Assembly (NCBI RefSeq): GCF_031755915.1
Contig: NC_083389.1
Coordinates: 13,757,001-13,821,000, forward strand
DNA length: 64,000 nucleotides
Reading direction: 5' to 3'
From: Ziziphus jujuba
Taxonomy: Eukaryota > Streptophyta > Magnoliopsida > Rosales > Rhamnaceae
Shown: one piece after another, positions 23,901 through 37,332 of the stretch
Layout of the letters: the number at the start of each line of letters is the position of its first letter
Numbering within the stretch: the stretch's first letter is position 1
The notes under the pieces: model-generated
The model's database searches: none
What the model was told of the DNA's origin: nothing
What the model saw: the letters and a program-made list of their open reading frames with translations, nothing else
Position numbers and translations under genes: made by a program

Positions 23901-24979
23901 AATGAAGGTTTTAAAAAACTATATTAAAAAAAAGGGTATCAGGCGACGCATAGGATAGATTATGCGTCGTGCATTACTCTAATTGTTTTTTAAAAAAAAA
24001 ACTTTGCTTATCATCTTTAAATATTGTCCCTGGTTATTTGATGCTGGAAGAAAATAAAATTGTTAAACAGGAAGATTTTAAAAAAAACAAACACCTTCTC
24101 TAACTAGTTTAAATATTTTAACTGGTTATTTGATGCTGAGATAAAATCAGATTGATTAAAAAAATAAAAAAACAAAACTCATTTATGCTGTTTAACTATT
24201 TTCACTGCTTATTTGATGCTGGAAGAAAGTCAAATTGTTAAAAAGCATGGTTTTTTTGAAAGAAAAAAAAAAAGAAATTGGGTATTAGGCGACGCATAGT
24301 ACTGATTATGCGTCGCCTATTACTATAATTAAAAAAAAAAAACTCTCTTGTTATTGTTTAAATATGTTAACTGGTTATTTGATGCTCAACTAAAATCCAA
24401 TTGTTAAAAATGAAGGCTTAAAAAAAAATATATATATATATAGGGTATTAGGCGACGCATAATCATGATTATGCGTCGCCTATTACTAAAATTAAAAAAA
24501 AAAAAAAAAACTCTATTTATCTTGTTTAAATATCTTCACTGGTTATTTGATGCTCCAACAAAATCAAATTGTTAAAAATGAAGGTTTTAAAAAACTATAT
24601 GGAAAAAAAGGGTATCAGGCGACGCATAGGATAGATTATGCGTCGTCTATTGCTCTAATTTTTTTCTAAAAAAAACTCTATTTATCATCTTTAAATATTG
24701 TCACCGGTCATTTGATTCTGGAAGAAATTAAAATTGTTAAACAGGCAGATTTTAAAAGAAAAAACACCTTCTCTAACTAGTTTAAATATTTTAACTGGTT
24801 ATTTGATGCTGAGATAAAATCAGATTGATTAAAAAAATAAAAAAACAAAACTCATTTATGTTGTTTAACTATTTTCACTGCTTATTTGATGCTGGAAGAA
24901 AATCAAATTGTTAAAAAGCATGGTTTTTTTGATAGAAAAAAAAGAAGAAATTGGGTATTAGGCGACGCATAGTACTGAT
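20936..24979 (+). repeat. Monomers 32-37, second copy of the six-monomer block
   Basis: Monomers start at 20936, 21613, 22303, 22952, 23636 and 24307. They repeat in order the variant series of 6756-10805, with every monomer start offset by 14179-14185 bp. Private differences include GTCTGTTCC in monomer 35, GTCGTGCATT in monomer 36 and TTTACGTTG in E of monomer 35. The matching ends at monomer 37. The next monomer (24980) is the GTTCAAAT type rather than a copy of monomer 17, so the duplication boundary lies close to 24980. Confidence 0.87.
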
Positions 24980-26444
24980 TATGCGTCGCCTATTACTATA
25001 ATTAAAAAAAAAAAAAACTCTCTTGTTATTGTTCAAATATTTTAACTGGTTATTTGATGCTCAACTAAAATCCAATTGTTAAAAATGAAGGTTTAAAAAA
25101 AATATATATATAGGGTATTAGGCGACGCATAATCATGATTATGCGTCGCCTATTACTAAAATTAAAAAAAAAAAAAAACTCTATTTATCTTGTTTAAATA
25201 TCTTCACTGGTTATTTGATGCTCCAACAAAATCAAATTGTTAAAAATGAAGGTTTTAAAAAACTATATGAAAAAAAAGGGTATCAGGCGACGCATAGGAT
25301 AGATTATGCGTCGTCCATTACTCTAATTGTTTTTAAAAAAAAAAAACTCTGCTTATCATCTTTAAATATTGTCCCTGGTCATTTGATGCTGGAAGAAAAT
25401 AAAATTGTTAAACAGGAAGATTTAAAAAAAAAAAAACACCTTCTCTAACTAGTTTAAATATTTTAACTGGTTATTTGATGCTGAGATAAAATCAGATTGA
25501 TTAAAAAAATAAAAAAACAAAACTCATTTATGCTGTTTAACTATTTTCACTGCTTATTTGATGCTGGAAGAAAATCAAATTGTTAAAAAGCATGGTTTTT
25601 TTGAAATAAAAAAAAAAAAGAAATTAGGTATTAGGCGTCGCATAGTACTGATTATGCGTCGCCTATTACTATAATTAAAAAAAAAAAAAACTCTCTTGTT
25701 ATTGTTTAAATATTTTAACTGGTTATTTGATGCTCAACTAAAATCCAATTGTTAAAAATGAAGGTTTAAAAAAAAAATATATATATAGGGTATTAGGCGA
25801 CGCATAATCATGATTATGCGTCGCCTATTACTAAAATTAAAAAAAAAAAAAACTCTATTTATCTTGTTTAAATATCTTCACTGGTTATTTGATGCTCCAA
25901 CAAAATCAAATTGTTAAAAATGAAGGTTTTAAAAAACTATATGAAAAAAAAGGGTATCAGGCGACGCATAGGATAGATTATGCTTCGTCTATTACTCTAA
26001 TGTTTTTTTAAAAAAAACTCTGTTTATCATCTTTAAATATTGTCACCGGTCATTTGATGCTGGAAGAAAATAAAATTGTTAAACAGGCAGATTTAAAAAA
26101 AAAAAAACACCTTCTCTAACTAGTTTAAATATTTTAACTGGTTATTTGATGCTGAGATAAAATCAGATTGATTAAAAAAATAAAAAAACAAAACTCATTT
26201 ATGTTGTTTAACTATTTTCACTGCTTATTTGATGCTGGAAGAAAATCAAATTGTTAAAAAGCATGGTTTTTTTGAAAGAAAAAAAGAAAAAAAAAAAGAA
26301 ATTGGGTATTAGGCGACGCATAGTACTGATTATGCGTCGCCTATTACTATAATTAAAAAAAAAAAAAAACTCTCTTGTTATTTTTTAAATATATTAACTA
26401 GTTATTTGATGCTCAACTAAAATCCAATTGTTAAAAATGAAGGT

Positions 26445-26476
<32 letters not shown>

Positions 26477-27013
26477 GGTATTAGGCGACGCATAATCATG
26501 ATTATGCGTCACTTATTACTAAAATTAAAAAAAAAAAACTCTATTTATCTTGTTTAAATATCTTTACTAGTTATTTGATGCTCCAACAAAATCAAATTGT
26601 TAAAAATGAAGGTTTTAAAAAACTATATGAAAAAAAAGGGTATCAGGCGACGCATAGGATAGATTATGCTTCGTCTATTACTCTAATTGTTTTTTAAAAA
26701 AAACTCTGTTTATCATCTTTAAATATTGTCACCGGTCATTTGATGCTGGAAGAAAATAAAATTGTTAAACAGGCAGATTTTAAAAAAAAAACACTTTCTC
26801 TAACTAGTTTAAATATTTTAACTGGTTATTTGAGGCTGAGATAAAATCAGATTGATTAAAAAAATAAAAAAACAAAACTCATTTATGTTGTTTAACTATT
26901 TTCACTGCTTATTTGATGCTGGAAGAAAATCAAATTGTTAAAAAGCATGGTTTTTTTGAAAGAAAAAAAGAAAAAAAAAAGAAATTGGGTATTAGGCGAC
27001 GCATAGTACTGAT
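24980..27013 (+). repeat. Monomers 38-40
   Basis: Monomers start at 24980, 25653 and 26331. Monomer 38 is the GTTCAAAT / GTCCATTACTC type ending AAATTAGGTATTAGGCGTCGC, matching monomers 18 and 19. Monomer 39 is a common full-length type with CTAATGTTTTTTT. Monomer 40 has ATATATTAACTAG in A, GTCACTTATT in B and TTGAGGCTGAG in D, linking it to monomers 21-22. The order 38-39-40 therefore echoes 19-20-21 about 12.8 kb upstream. Confidence 0.82.
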
Positions 27014-27797
27014 TATGAGTCGCCTATTACTATAATTAAAAAAAAAAAAAACTCTCTTGTTATTGTTTAAATATTTTAACTGGTTATTTGATGCTCAACT
27101 AAAATCCAATTGCTAAAAATGAAGGTTTAAAAAAAATATATATATATAGGGTATTAGGCGACGCATAATCATGATTATGCGTCGCCTATTACTAAAATTA
27201 AAAAAAAAAAAAAACTCTATTTATCTTGTTTAAATATCTTCACTGGTTATTTGATGCTCCAACAAAATCAAATTGTTAAAAATGAAGGTTTTAAAAAACT
27301 ATATGAAAAAAAAGGGTATCAGGCGATGCATAGGATAGATTATGCGTCGTCTATTGCTCTAATTTTTTTTTAAAAAAAACTCTATTTATCATCTTTAAAT
27401 ATTGTCACCGGTCATTTGATTCTGGAAGAAATTAAAATTGTTAAACAGGCAGATTTTAAAAGAAAAAACACCTTCTCTAACTAGTTTAAATATTTTAACT
27501 GGTTATTTGATGCTGAGATAAAATCAGATTGATTAAAAAAATAAAAAAACAAAACTCATTTATGTTGTTTAACTATTTTCACTGCTTATTTGATGCTGGA
27601 AGAAAATCAAATTGTTAAAAAGCATGGTTTTTTTGAAAGAAAAAAAAAAAAGAAATTGGGTATTAGGCGACGCATAGTACTGATTATGCGTCGCCTATTA
27701 CTATAATTAAAAGAAAAAAAAAACTCTCTTGTTATTGTTTAAATATTTTAACTGGTTATTTGATGCTCAACTAAAATCCAATTGTTAAAAATGACGG

Positions 27798-27832
<35 letters not shown>

Positions 27833-29163
27833 TAGGGTATTAGGCGACGCATAATCATGATTATGCGTCGCCTATTACTAAAATTAAAAAAAAAAAAACT
27901 CTATTTATCTTGTTTAAATATCTTCACTGGTTATTTGATGCTCCAACAAAATCAAATTGTTAAAAATGAAGGTTTTAAAAAACTATATGAAAAAAAAGGG
28001 TATCAGGCGACGCATAGGATAGATTATGCTTCGTCTATTACTCTAATGTTTTTTTAAAAAAAACTCTGTTTATCATCTTTAAATATTGTCACCGGTCATT
28101 TGATGCTGGAAGAAAATAAAATTGTTAAACAGGCAGATTTTAAAAAAAAAACACTTTCTCTAACTAGTTTAAATATTTTAACTGGTTATTTGAGGCTGAG
28201 ATAAAATCAGATTGATTAAAAAAATAAAAAAACAAAACTCATTTATGTTGTTTAACTATTTTCACTGCTTATTTGATGCTGGAAGAAAATCAAATTGTTA
28301 AAAAGCATGGTTTTTTTGAAAGAAAAAAAGAAAAAAAAAAGAAATTGGGTATTAGGCGACGCATAGTACTGATTATGAGTCGCCTATTACTATAATTAAA
28401 AAAAAAAAAAACTCTCTTGTTATTGTTTAAATATTTTAACTGGTTATTTGATGCTCAACTAAAATCCAATTGCTAAAAATGAAGGTTTAAAAAAAATATA
28501 TATATATAGGGTATTAGGCGACGCATAATCATGATTATGCGTCGCCTATTACTAAAATTAAAAAAAAAAAAAAACTCTATTTATCTTGTTTAAATATCTT
28601 TACTAGTTATTTGATGCTCCAACAAAATCAAATTGTTAAAAATGAAGGTTTTAAAAAACTATATGAAAAAAAAGGGTATCAGGCGACGCATAGGATAGAT
28701 TATGCTTCGTCTATTACTCTAATGTTTTTTTAAAAAAAACTCTGTTTATCATCTTTAAATATTGTCAACGGTCATTTGATGCTGGAAGAAAATAAAATTG
28801 TTAAACAGGCAGATTTAAAAAAAAAAAAACACCTTCTCTAACTAGTTTAAATATTTTAACTGGTTATTTGATGCTGAGATAAAATCAGATTGATTAAAAA
28901 AATAAAAAAACAAAACTCATTTATGTTGTTTAACTATTTTCACTGCTTATTTGATGCTGGAAGAAAATCAAATTGTTAAAAAGCATGGTTTTTTTGAAAG
29001 AAAAAAAGAAAAAAAAAAGAAATTGGGTATTAGGCGACGCATAGTACTGATTATGCGTCGCCTATTACTATAATTAAAAAAAAAAAAAACTCTCTTGTTA
29101 TTGTTTAAATATTTTAACTGGTTATTTGATGCTCAACTAAAATCCAATTGTTAAAAATGACGG

Positions 29164-29198
<35 letters not shown>

Positions 29199-29736
29199 GG
29201 GTATTAGGCGACGCATAATCATGATTATGCGTCGCCTATTACTAAAATTAAAAAAAAAAAAACTCTATTTATCTTGTTTAAATATCTTCACTGGTTATTT
29301 GATGCTCCAACAAAATCAAATTGTTAAAAATGAAGGTTTTAAAAAACTATATGAAAAAAAAGGGTATCAGGCGACGCATAGGATAGATTATGCTTCGTCT
29401 ATTACTCTAATGTTTTTTTAAAAAAAACTCTGTTTATCATCTTTAAATATTGTCACCGGTCATTTGATGCTGGAAGAAAATAAAATTGTTAAACAGGCAG
29501 ATTTTAAAAAAAAAACACCTTCTCTAACTAGTTTAAATATTTTAACTGGTTATTTGATGCTGAGATAAAATCAGATTGATTAAAAAAATAAAAAAACAAA
29601 ACTCATTTATGTTGTTTAACTATTTTCACTGCTTATTTGATGCTGGAAGAAAATCAAATTGTTAAAAAGCATGGTTTTTTTGAAAGAAAAAAAGAAAAAA
29701 AAAGAAATTGGGTATTAGGCGACGCATAGTACTGAT
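27014..29736 (+). repeat. Monomers 41-44, partial two-monomer duplication
   Basis: Monomers start at 27014, 27685, 28374 and 29052. Monomers 41 and 43 share the right arm ATGAGTCGCC and AATTGCTAAAAATG in A. Monomers 42 and 44 share GACGGTTTTAAA. The pairs are 1360-1367 bp apart. The match is partial: 41 has GATTCTGGAAGAAATT and GGCGATGCATAGG, while 43 has GTCAACGG, and 42 has TTGAGGCTGAG where 44 has TTGATGCTGAG. This fits a two-monomer duplication overwritten by conversion. Confidence 0.83.
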
Positions 29737-32700
29737 TATGCGTCGCCTATTACTATAATTAAAAAAAAAAAAAGTCTCTTGTTATTGTTTAAATATTTTA
29801 ACTGGTTATTTGATGCTCAACTAAAATCCAATTGTTAAAAATGAAGGTTTAAAAAAAATATATATATATAGGGTATTAGGCGACGCATAATCATGATTAT
29901 GCGTCGCCTATTACTAAAATTAAAAAAAAAAAAAAACTCTATTTATCTTGTTTAAATATCTTCACTGGTTATTTGATGCTCCAACAAAATCAAATTGTTA
30001 AAAATGAAGGTTTTAAAAAACTATATGAAAAAAAAGGGTATCAGGCGACGCATAGGATAGATTATGCTTCGTCTATTACTCTAATGTTTTTTTAAAAAAA
30101 ACTCTGTTTATCATCTTTAAATATTGTCACCGGTCATTTGATGCTGGAAGAAAATAAAATTGTTAAACAGGCAGATTTAAAAAAAAAAAAACACCTTCTC
30201 TAACTAGTTTAAATATTTTAACTGGTTATTTGATGCTGAGATAAAATCAGATTGATTAAAAAAATAAAAAAACAAAACTCATTTATGTTGTTTAACTATT
30301 TTCACTGCTTATTTGATGCTGGAAGAAAATCAAATTGTTAAAAAGGATGGTTTTTTTGAAAGAAAAAAAGAAAAAAAAAAGAAATTGGGTATTAGGCGAC
30401 GCATAGTACTCATTATGCGTCGCCTATTACTATAATTAAAAAAAAAAAAAAACTCTCTTGTTATTTTTTAAATATTTTAACTGGTTATTTGATGCTCAAC
30501 TAAAATCCAATTGTTAAAAATGAAGGTTTAAAAAAAAAAATATATATATATATATAGGGTATTAGGCGACGCATAATCATGATTATGCGTCGCTTATTAC
30601 TAAAATTAAAAAAAAAAAAAACTCTATTTATCTTGTTTAAATATCTTTACTAGTTATTTGATGCTCCAACAAAATCAAATTGTTAAAAATGAAGGTTTTA
30701 AAAAACTATATGAAAAAAAAGGGTATCAGGCGACGCATAGGATAGATTATGCTTCGTCTATTACTCTAATGTTTTTTTAAAAAAAACTCTGTTTATCATC
30801 TTTAAATATTGTCAACGGTCATTTGATGCTGGAAGAAAATAAAATTGTTAAACAGGCAGATTTAAAAAAAAAAAAACACCTTCTCTAACTAGTTTAAATA
30901 TTTTAACTGGTTATTTGATGCTGAGATAAAATCAGATTGATTAAAAAAATAAAAAAACAAAACTCATTTATGTTGTTTAACTATTTTCACTGCTTATTTG
31001 ATGCTGGAAGAAAATCAAATTGTTAAAAAGCATGGTTTTTTTGAAAGAAAAAAAGAAAAAAAAAAGAAATTGGGTATTAGGCGACGCATAGTACTGATTA
31101 TGCGTCGCCTATTACTATAATTAAAAAAAAAAAAAACTCTCTTGTTATTTTTTAAATATTTTAACTGGTTATTTGATGCTCAACTAAAATCCAATTGTTA
31201 AAAATGAAGGTTTAAAAAAAATATATATATATAGGGTATTAGGCGACGCATAATCATGATTATGCGTCGCCTATTACTAAAATTAAAAAAAAAAAAAAAC
31301 TCTATTTATCTTGTTTAAATATCTTCACTGGTTATTTGATGCTCCAACAAAATCAAATTGTTAAAAATGAAGGTTTTAAAAAACTATATGAAAAAAAAGG
31401 GTATCAGGCGACGCATAGGATAGATTATGCTTCGTCTATTACTCTAATGTTTTTTTAAAAAAAACTCTGTTTATCATCTTTAAATATTGTCACCGGTCAT
31501 TTGATGCTGGAAGAAAATAAAATTGTTAAACAGGCAGATTTTAAAAAAAAAACACTTTCTCTAACTAGTTTAAATATTTTAACTGGTTATTTGATGCTGA
31601 GATAAAATCAGATTGATTAAAAAAATAAAAAAACAAAACTCATTTATGTTGTTTAACTATTTTCACTGCTTATTTGATGCTGGAAGAAAATCAAATTGTT
31701 AAAAAGCATGGTTTTTTTGAAAGAAAAAAAGAAAAAAAAAGAAATTGGGTATTAGGCGACGCATAGTACTGATTATGCGTCGCCTATTACTATAATTAAA
31801 AAAAAAAAAAGTCTCTTGTTATTGTTTAAATATTTTAACTGGTTATTTGATGCTCAACTAAAATCCAATTGTTAAAAATGAAGGTTTAAAAAAAATATAT
31901 ATATATAGGGTATTAGGCGACGCATAATCATGATTATGCGTCGCCTATTACTAAAATTAAAAAAAAAAAAAAACTCTATTTATCTTGTTTAAATATCTTC
32001 ACTGGTTATTTGATGCTCCAACAAAATCAAATTGTTAAAAATGAAGGTTTTAAAAAACTATATGAAAAAAAGGGTATCAGGCGACGCATAGGATAGATTA
32101 TGCTTCGTCTATTACTCTAATGTTTTTTTAAAAAAAACTCTGTTTATCATCTTTAAATATTGTCACCGGTCATTTGATGCTGAAAGAAAATAAAATTGTT
32201 AAACAGGCAGATTTAAAAAAAAAAAAACACCTTCTCTAACTAGTTTAAATATTTTAACTGGTTATTTGATGCTGAGATAAAATCAGATTGATTAAAAAAA
32301 TAAAAAAACAAAACTCATTTATGTTGTTTAACTATTTTCACTGCTTATTTGATGCTGGAAGAAAATCAAATTGTTAAAAAGGATGGTTTTTTTGAAAGAA
32401 AAAAAGAAAAAAAAAAGAAATTGGGTATTAGGCGACGCATAGTACTGATTATGCGTCGCCTATTACTATAATTAAAAAAAAAAAAAAACTCTTTTGTTAT
32501 TTTTTAAATATTTTCACTGGTTATTTGATGCTCAACTAAAATCCAATTGTTAAAAATGAAGGTTTAAAAAAAAATATATATATATATATATAGGGTATTA
32601 GGCGACGCATAATCATGATTATGCGTCGCTTATTACTAAAATTAAAAAAAAAAAAAACTCTATTTATCTTGTTTAAATATCTTTACTCGTTATTTGATGC

Positions 32701-33134
32701 TCCAACAAAATCAAATTGTTAAAAATGAAGGTTTTAAAAAACTATATGAAAAAAAAGGGTATCAGGCGACGCATAGGATAGATTATGCTTCGTCTATTAC
32801 TCTAATGTTTTTTTAAAAAAAACTCTGTTTATCATCTTTAAATATTGTCAACGGTCATTTGATGCTGGAAGAAAATAAAATTGTTAAACAGGCAGATTTA
32901 AAAAAAAAAAAACACCTTCTCTAACTAGTTTAAATATTTTAACTGGTTATTTGATGCTGAGATAAAATCAGATTGATTAAAAAAATAAAAAAACAAAACT
33001 CATTTATGTTGTTTAACTATTTTCACTGCTTATTTGATGCTGGAAGAAAATCAAATTGTTAAAAAGCATGGTTTTTTTGAAAGAAAAAAAGAAAAAAAAA
33101 AGAAATTGGGTATTAGGCGACGTATAGTACTGAT
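29737..33134 (+). repeat. Monomers 45-49, three-monomer rhythm
   Basis: Monomers start at 29737, 30414, 31099, 31774 and 32450. Monomers 45 and 48 share AAAGTCTCTTG and AAAGGATGG. Monomers 46 and 49 share CGCTTATT and GTCAACGG. The spacing is 2036-2037 bp, which is three monomers. GTCAACGG also occurs in monomer 43, another three steps back. Monomer 48 has a shortened A run in B (GAAAAAAAGGGT) and GATGCTGAAAG in C. Monomer 49 has TTTTCACTGG in A and TACTCGTTATT in B. Confidence 0.84.
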
Positions 33135-36100
33135 TATGAGTCGCCTATTACTATAATTAAAAAAAAAAAAAAACTCTCTTGTTATTTTTTAAATATTTTA
33201 ACTGGTTATTTGATGCTCAACTAAAATCCAATTGTTAAAAATGAAGGTTTAAAAAAAAAAAATATATATATATATATATATAGGGTATTAGGCGACGCAT
33301 AATCATGATTATGCGTCGCTTATTACTAAAATTAAAAAAAAAAAACTCTATTTATCTTGTTTAAATATCTTTACTAGTTATTTGATGCTCCAACAAAATC
33401 AAATTGTTAAAAATGAAGGTTTTAAAAAACTATATGAAAAAAAAGGGTATCAGGCGACGCATAGGATAGATTATGCTTCGTCTATTACTCTAATTTTTTT
33501 TTAAAAAAAACTCTGTTTATCATCTTTAAATATTGTCACCGGTCATTTGATGCTGGAAGAAAATAAAATTGTTAAACAGGCAGATTTTAAAAGAAAAAAC
33601 ACCTTCTCTAACTAGTTTAAATATTTTAACTGGTTATTTGATGCTGAGATAAAATCAGATTGATTAAAAAAATAAAAAAACAAAACTCATTTATGTGGTT
33701 TAACTATTTTCACTGCTTATTTGATGCTGGAAGAAAATCAAATTGTTAAAAAGCATGGTTTTTTTGAAAGAAAAAAAGAAAAAAAAAAGAAATTGGGTAT
33801 TAGGCGACGCATAGTACTGATTATGCGTCGCCTATTACTATAATTAAAAGAAAAAAAAAACTCTCTTGTTATTGTTTAAATATTTTAACTGGTTATTTGA
33901 TGCTCAACTAAAATCCAATTGTTAAAAATGAAGGTTTAAAAAAAATATATATATATATATATATAGGGTATTAGGCGACGCATAATCATGATTATGCGTC
34001 GCCAATTACTAAAACTAAAAAAAAAAAAAAAAACTCTATTTATCTTGTTTAAATATCTTCACTGGTTATTTGATGCTCCAACAAAATCAAATTGTTAAAA
34101 ATGAAGGTTTTAAAAAACTATATGAAAAAAAAGGGTATCAGGCGACGCATAGGATAGATTATGCGTCGTCTATTACTCTACTTTTTTAAAAAAAAAACTC
34201 TATTTATCATCTTTAAATATTGTCACCGGTCATTTGATGCCGGAAGAAAATAAAATTGTTAAACAGGCAGATTTTAAAAAAAAAAAACACCTTCTCTAAC
34301 TAGTTTAAATATTTTAACTGGTTATTTGATGCTGAGATAAAATCAGATTGATTAAAAAAATAAAAAAACAAAACTCATTTATGTTGTTTAACTATTTTCA
34401 CCGCTTATTTGATGCTGGAAGAAAATCAAATTGTTAAAAAGCATGGTTTTTTTGAAAGCAAAAAAAAAAAAAAAAGAAATTGGGTATTAGGCGACGCATA
34501 GTACTGATTATGCGTCGCCTATTACTATAATTAAAAAAAAAAAAAACTCTCTTGTTATTGTTTAAATATTTTAACTGGTTATTTGATGCTCAACTAAAAT
34601 CCAATTGTTAAAAATGAAGGTTTAAAAAAATATATATATAGAGTATTAGGCGACGCATATTACTAAAATTAAAAAAAAAAAAACTCTATTTATCTTGTTT
34701 AAATATCTTCACTGGTTATTTGATGCTCCAACAAAATCAAATTGTTAAAAATGAAGGTTTTAAAAAACTATATGAAAAAAAATGGTATCAGGCGACGCAT
34801 AGGATAGATTATGCTTCGTCTATTACTCTAATTTTTTTTTAAAAAAAACTCTGTTTATCATCTTTAAATATTGTCACCGGTCATTTGATGCTGGAAGAAA
34901 ATAAAATTGTTAAACAGGCAGATTTTAAAAAAAAAACACCTTCTCTAACTAGTTTAAATATTTTAACTGGTTATTTGATACTGAGATAAAATCAGATTGA
35001 TTAAAAAAATAAAAAAACAAAACTCATTTATGTTGTTTAACTATTTTCACTGCTTATTTGATGCTGGAAGAAAATCAAATTATTAAGAAGCATGGTTTTT
35101 TTGAAAGAAAAAAAAAAAAAAAGAAATTGGGTATTAGGCGACGCATAGTACTGATTATGCGTCGCCTATTACTATAATTAAAAAAAAAAAAAAACTCTCT
35201 TGTTATTGTTTAAATATTTTAACTGGTTATTTGATGCTCAACTAAAATCCAATTGTTAAAAATGAAGGTTTAAAAAAAATATATATATATAGGGTATTAG
35301 GCGACGCATAATCATGATTATGCGTCGCCTATTACTAAAATTAAAAAAAAAAAAAACTCTATTTATCTTGTTTAAATATCTTCACTGGTTATTTGATGCT
35401 CCAACAAAATCAAATTGTTAAAAATGAAGGTTTTAAAAAACTATATGAAAAAAAAGGGTATCAGGCGACGCATAGGATAGATTATGCTTCGTCTATTACT
35501 CTAATTTTTTTTAAAAAAAAACTCTGTTTATCATCTTTAAATATTGTCACCGGTCATTTGATGCTGGAAGAAAATAAAATTGTTAAACAGGCAGATTTTA
35601 AAAAAAAAACACTTTCTCTAACTAGTTTAAATATTTTAACTGGTTATTTGATGCTGAGATAAAATCAGATTGATTAAAAAAATAAAAAAACAAAACTCAT
35701 TTATGTTGTTTAACTATTTTCACTGCTTATTTGATGCTGGAAGAAAATCAAATTGTTAAAAAGCATGGTTTTTTTGAAAGAAAAAAAGAAAAAAAAAAGA
35801 AATTGGGTATTAGGCGACGCATAGTACTGATTATGCGTCGCCTATTACTATAATTAAAAAAAAAAAAAAACTCTCTTGTTATTGTTTAAATATTTTAACT
35901 GGTTATTTGATGCTCAACTAAAATCCAATTGTTAAAAATGAAGGTTTAAAAAAAATATATATATATAGGGTATTAGGCGACGCATAATCATGATTATGCG
36001 TCGCCTATTACTAAAATTAAAAAAAAAAAAAAACTCTATTTATCTTGTTTAAATATCTTCACTGGTTATTTGATGCTCCAACAAAATCAAATTGTTAAAA

Positions 36101-37185
36101 ATGAAGGTTTTAAAAAACTATATGAAAAAAAAGGGTATCAGGCGACGCATAGGATAGATTATGCTTCGTCTATTACTCTAATGTTTTTTTAAAAAAAACT
36201 CTGTTTATCATCTTTAAATATTGTCACCGGTCATTTGATGCTGGAAGAAAATAAAATTGTTAAACAGGCAGATTTTAAAAAAAAAACACTTTCTCTAACT
36301 AGTTTAAATATTTTAACTGGTTATTTGATGCTGAGATAAAATCAGATTGATTAAAAAAATAAAAAAACAAAACTCATTTATGTTGTTTAACTATTTTCCC
36401 TGCTTATTTGATGCTGGAAGAAAATCAAATTGTTAAAAAGCATGGTTTTTTTGAAAGAAAAAAAGAAAAAAAAAGAAATTGGGTATTAGGCGACGCATAG
36501 TACTGATTATGCGTCGCCTATTACTATAATTAAAAAAAAAAAAAGTCTCTTGTTATTGTTTAAATATTTTAACTGGTTATTTGATGCTCAACTAAAATCC
36601 AATTGTTAAAAATGAAGGTTTAAAAAAAATATATATATATAGGGTAATAGGCGACGCATAATCATGATTATGCGTCGCCTATTACTAAAATTAAAAAAAA
36701 AAAAAAACTCTATTTATCTTGTTTAAATATCTTCACTGGTTATTTGATGCTCCAACAAAATCAAATTGTTAAAAATGAAGGTTTTAAAAAACTATATGAA
36801 AAAAAAGGGTATCAGGCGACGCATAGGATAGATTATGCTTCGTCTATTACTCTAATGTTGTTTTAAAAAAAACTCTGTTTATCATCTTTAAATATTGTCA
36901 CCGGTCATTTGATGCTGGAAGAAAATAAAATTGTTAAACAGGCAGATTTAAAAAAAAAAAAAACACCTTCTCTAACTAGTTTAAATATTTTAACTGGTTA
37001 TTTGATGCTGAGATAAAATCAGATTGATTAAAAAAATAAAAAAACAAAACTCATTTATGTTGTTTAACTATTTTCACTGCTTATTTGATGCTGGAAGAAA
37101 ATCAAATTGTTAAAAAGCATGGTTTTTTTGAAAGAAAAAAAGAAAAAAAAAAGAAATTGGGTATTAGGCGACGCATAGTACTGAT
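33135..37185 (+). repeat. Monomers 50-55, first block of the 4.05-kb rhythm
   Basis: Monomers start at 33135, 33822, 34509, 35156, 35832 and 36508. Monomer 50 follows the altered left arm GACGTATAG and begins ATGAGTCGCC. It carries CGCTTATT and AAAAGAAAAAACACC. Monomer 51 is the CGCCAATT / GATGCCGG type, and monomer 52 has the short junction. This trio recurs at 37186, 37868 and 38551. Monomer 54 has TTTTCCCTGCTT in E. Monomer 55 has AAAGTCTCTTG and GTAATAGGCGACG at the A/B dyad. Confidence 0.84.
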
Positions 37186-37298
37186 TATGCGTCGCCTATT
37201 ACTATAATTAAAAAAAAAAAAAAACTCTCTTGTTATTTTTTAAATATTTTAACTGGTTATTTGATGCTCAACTAAAATCCAATTGTTAAAAATGAAGG

Positions 37299-37332
<34 letters not shown>

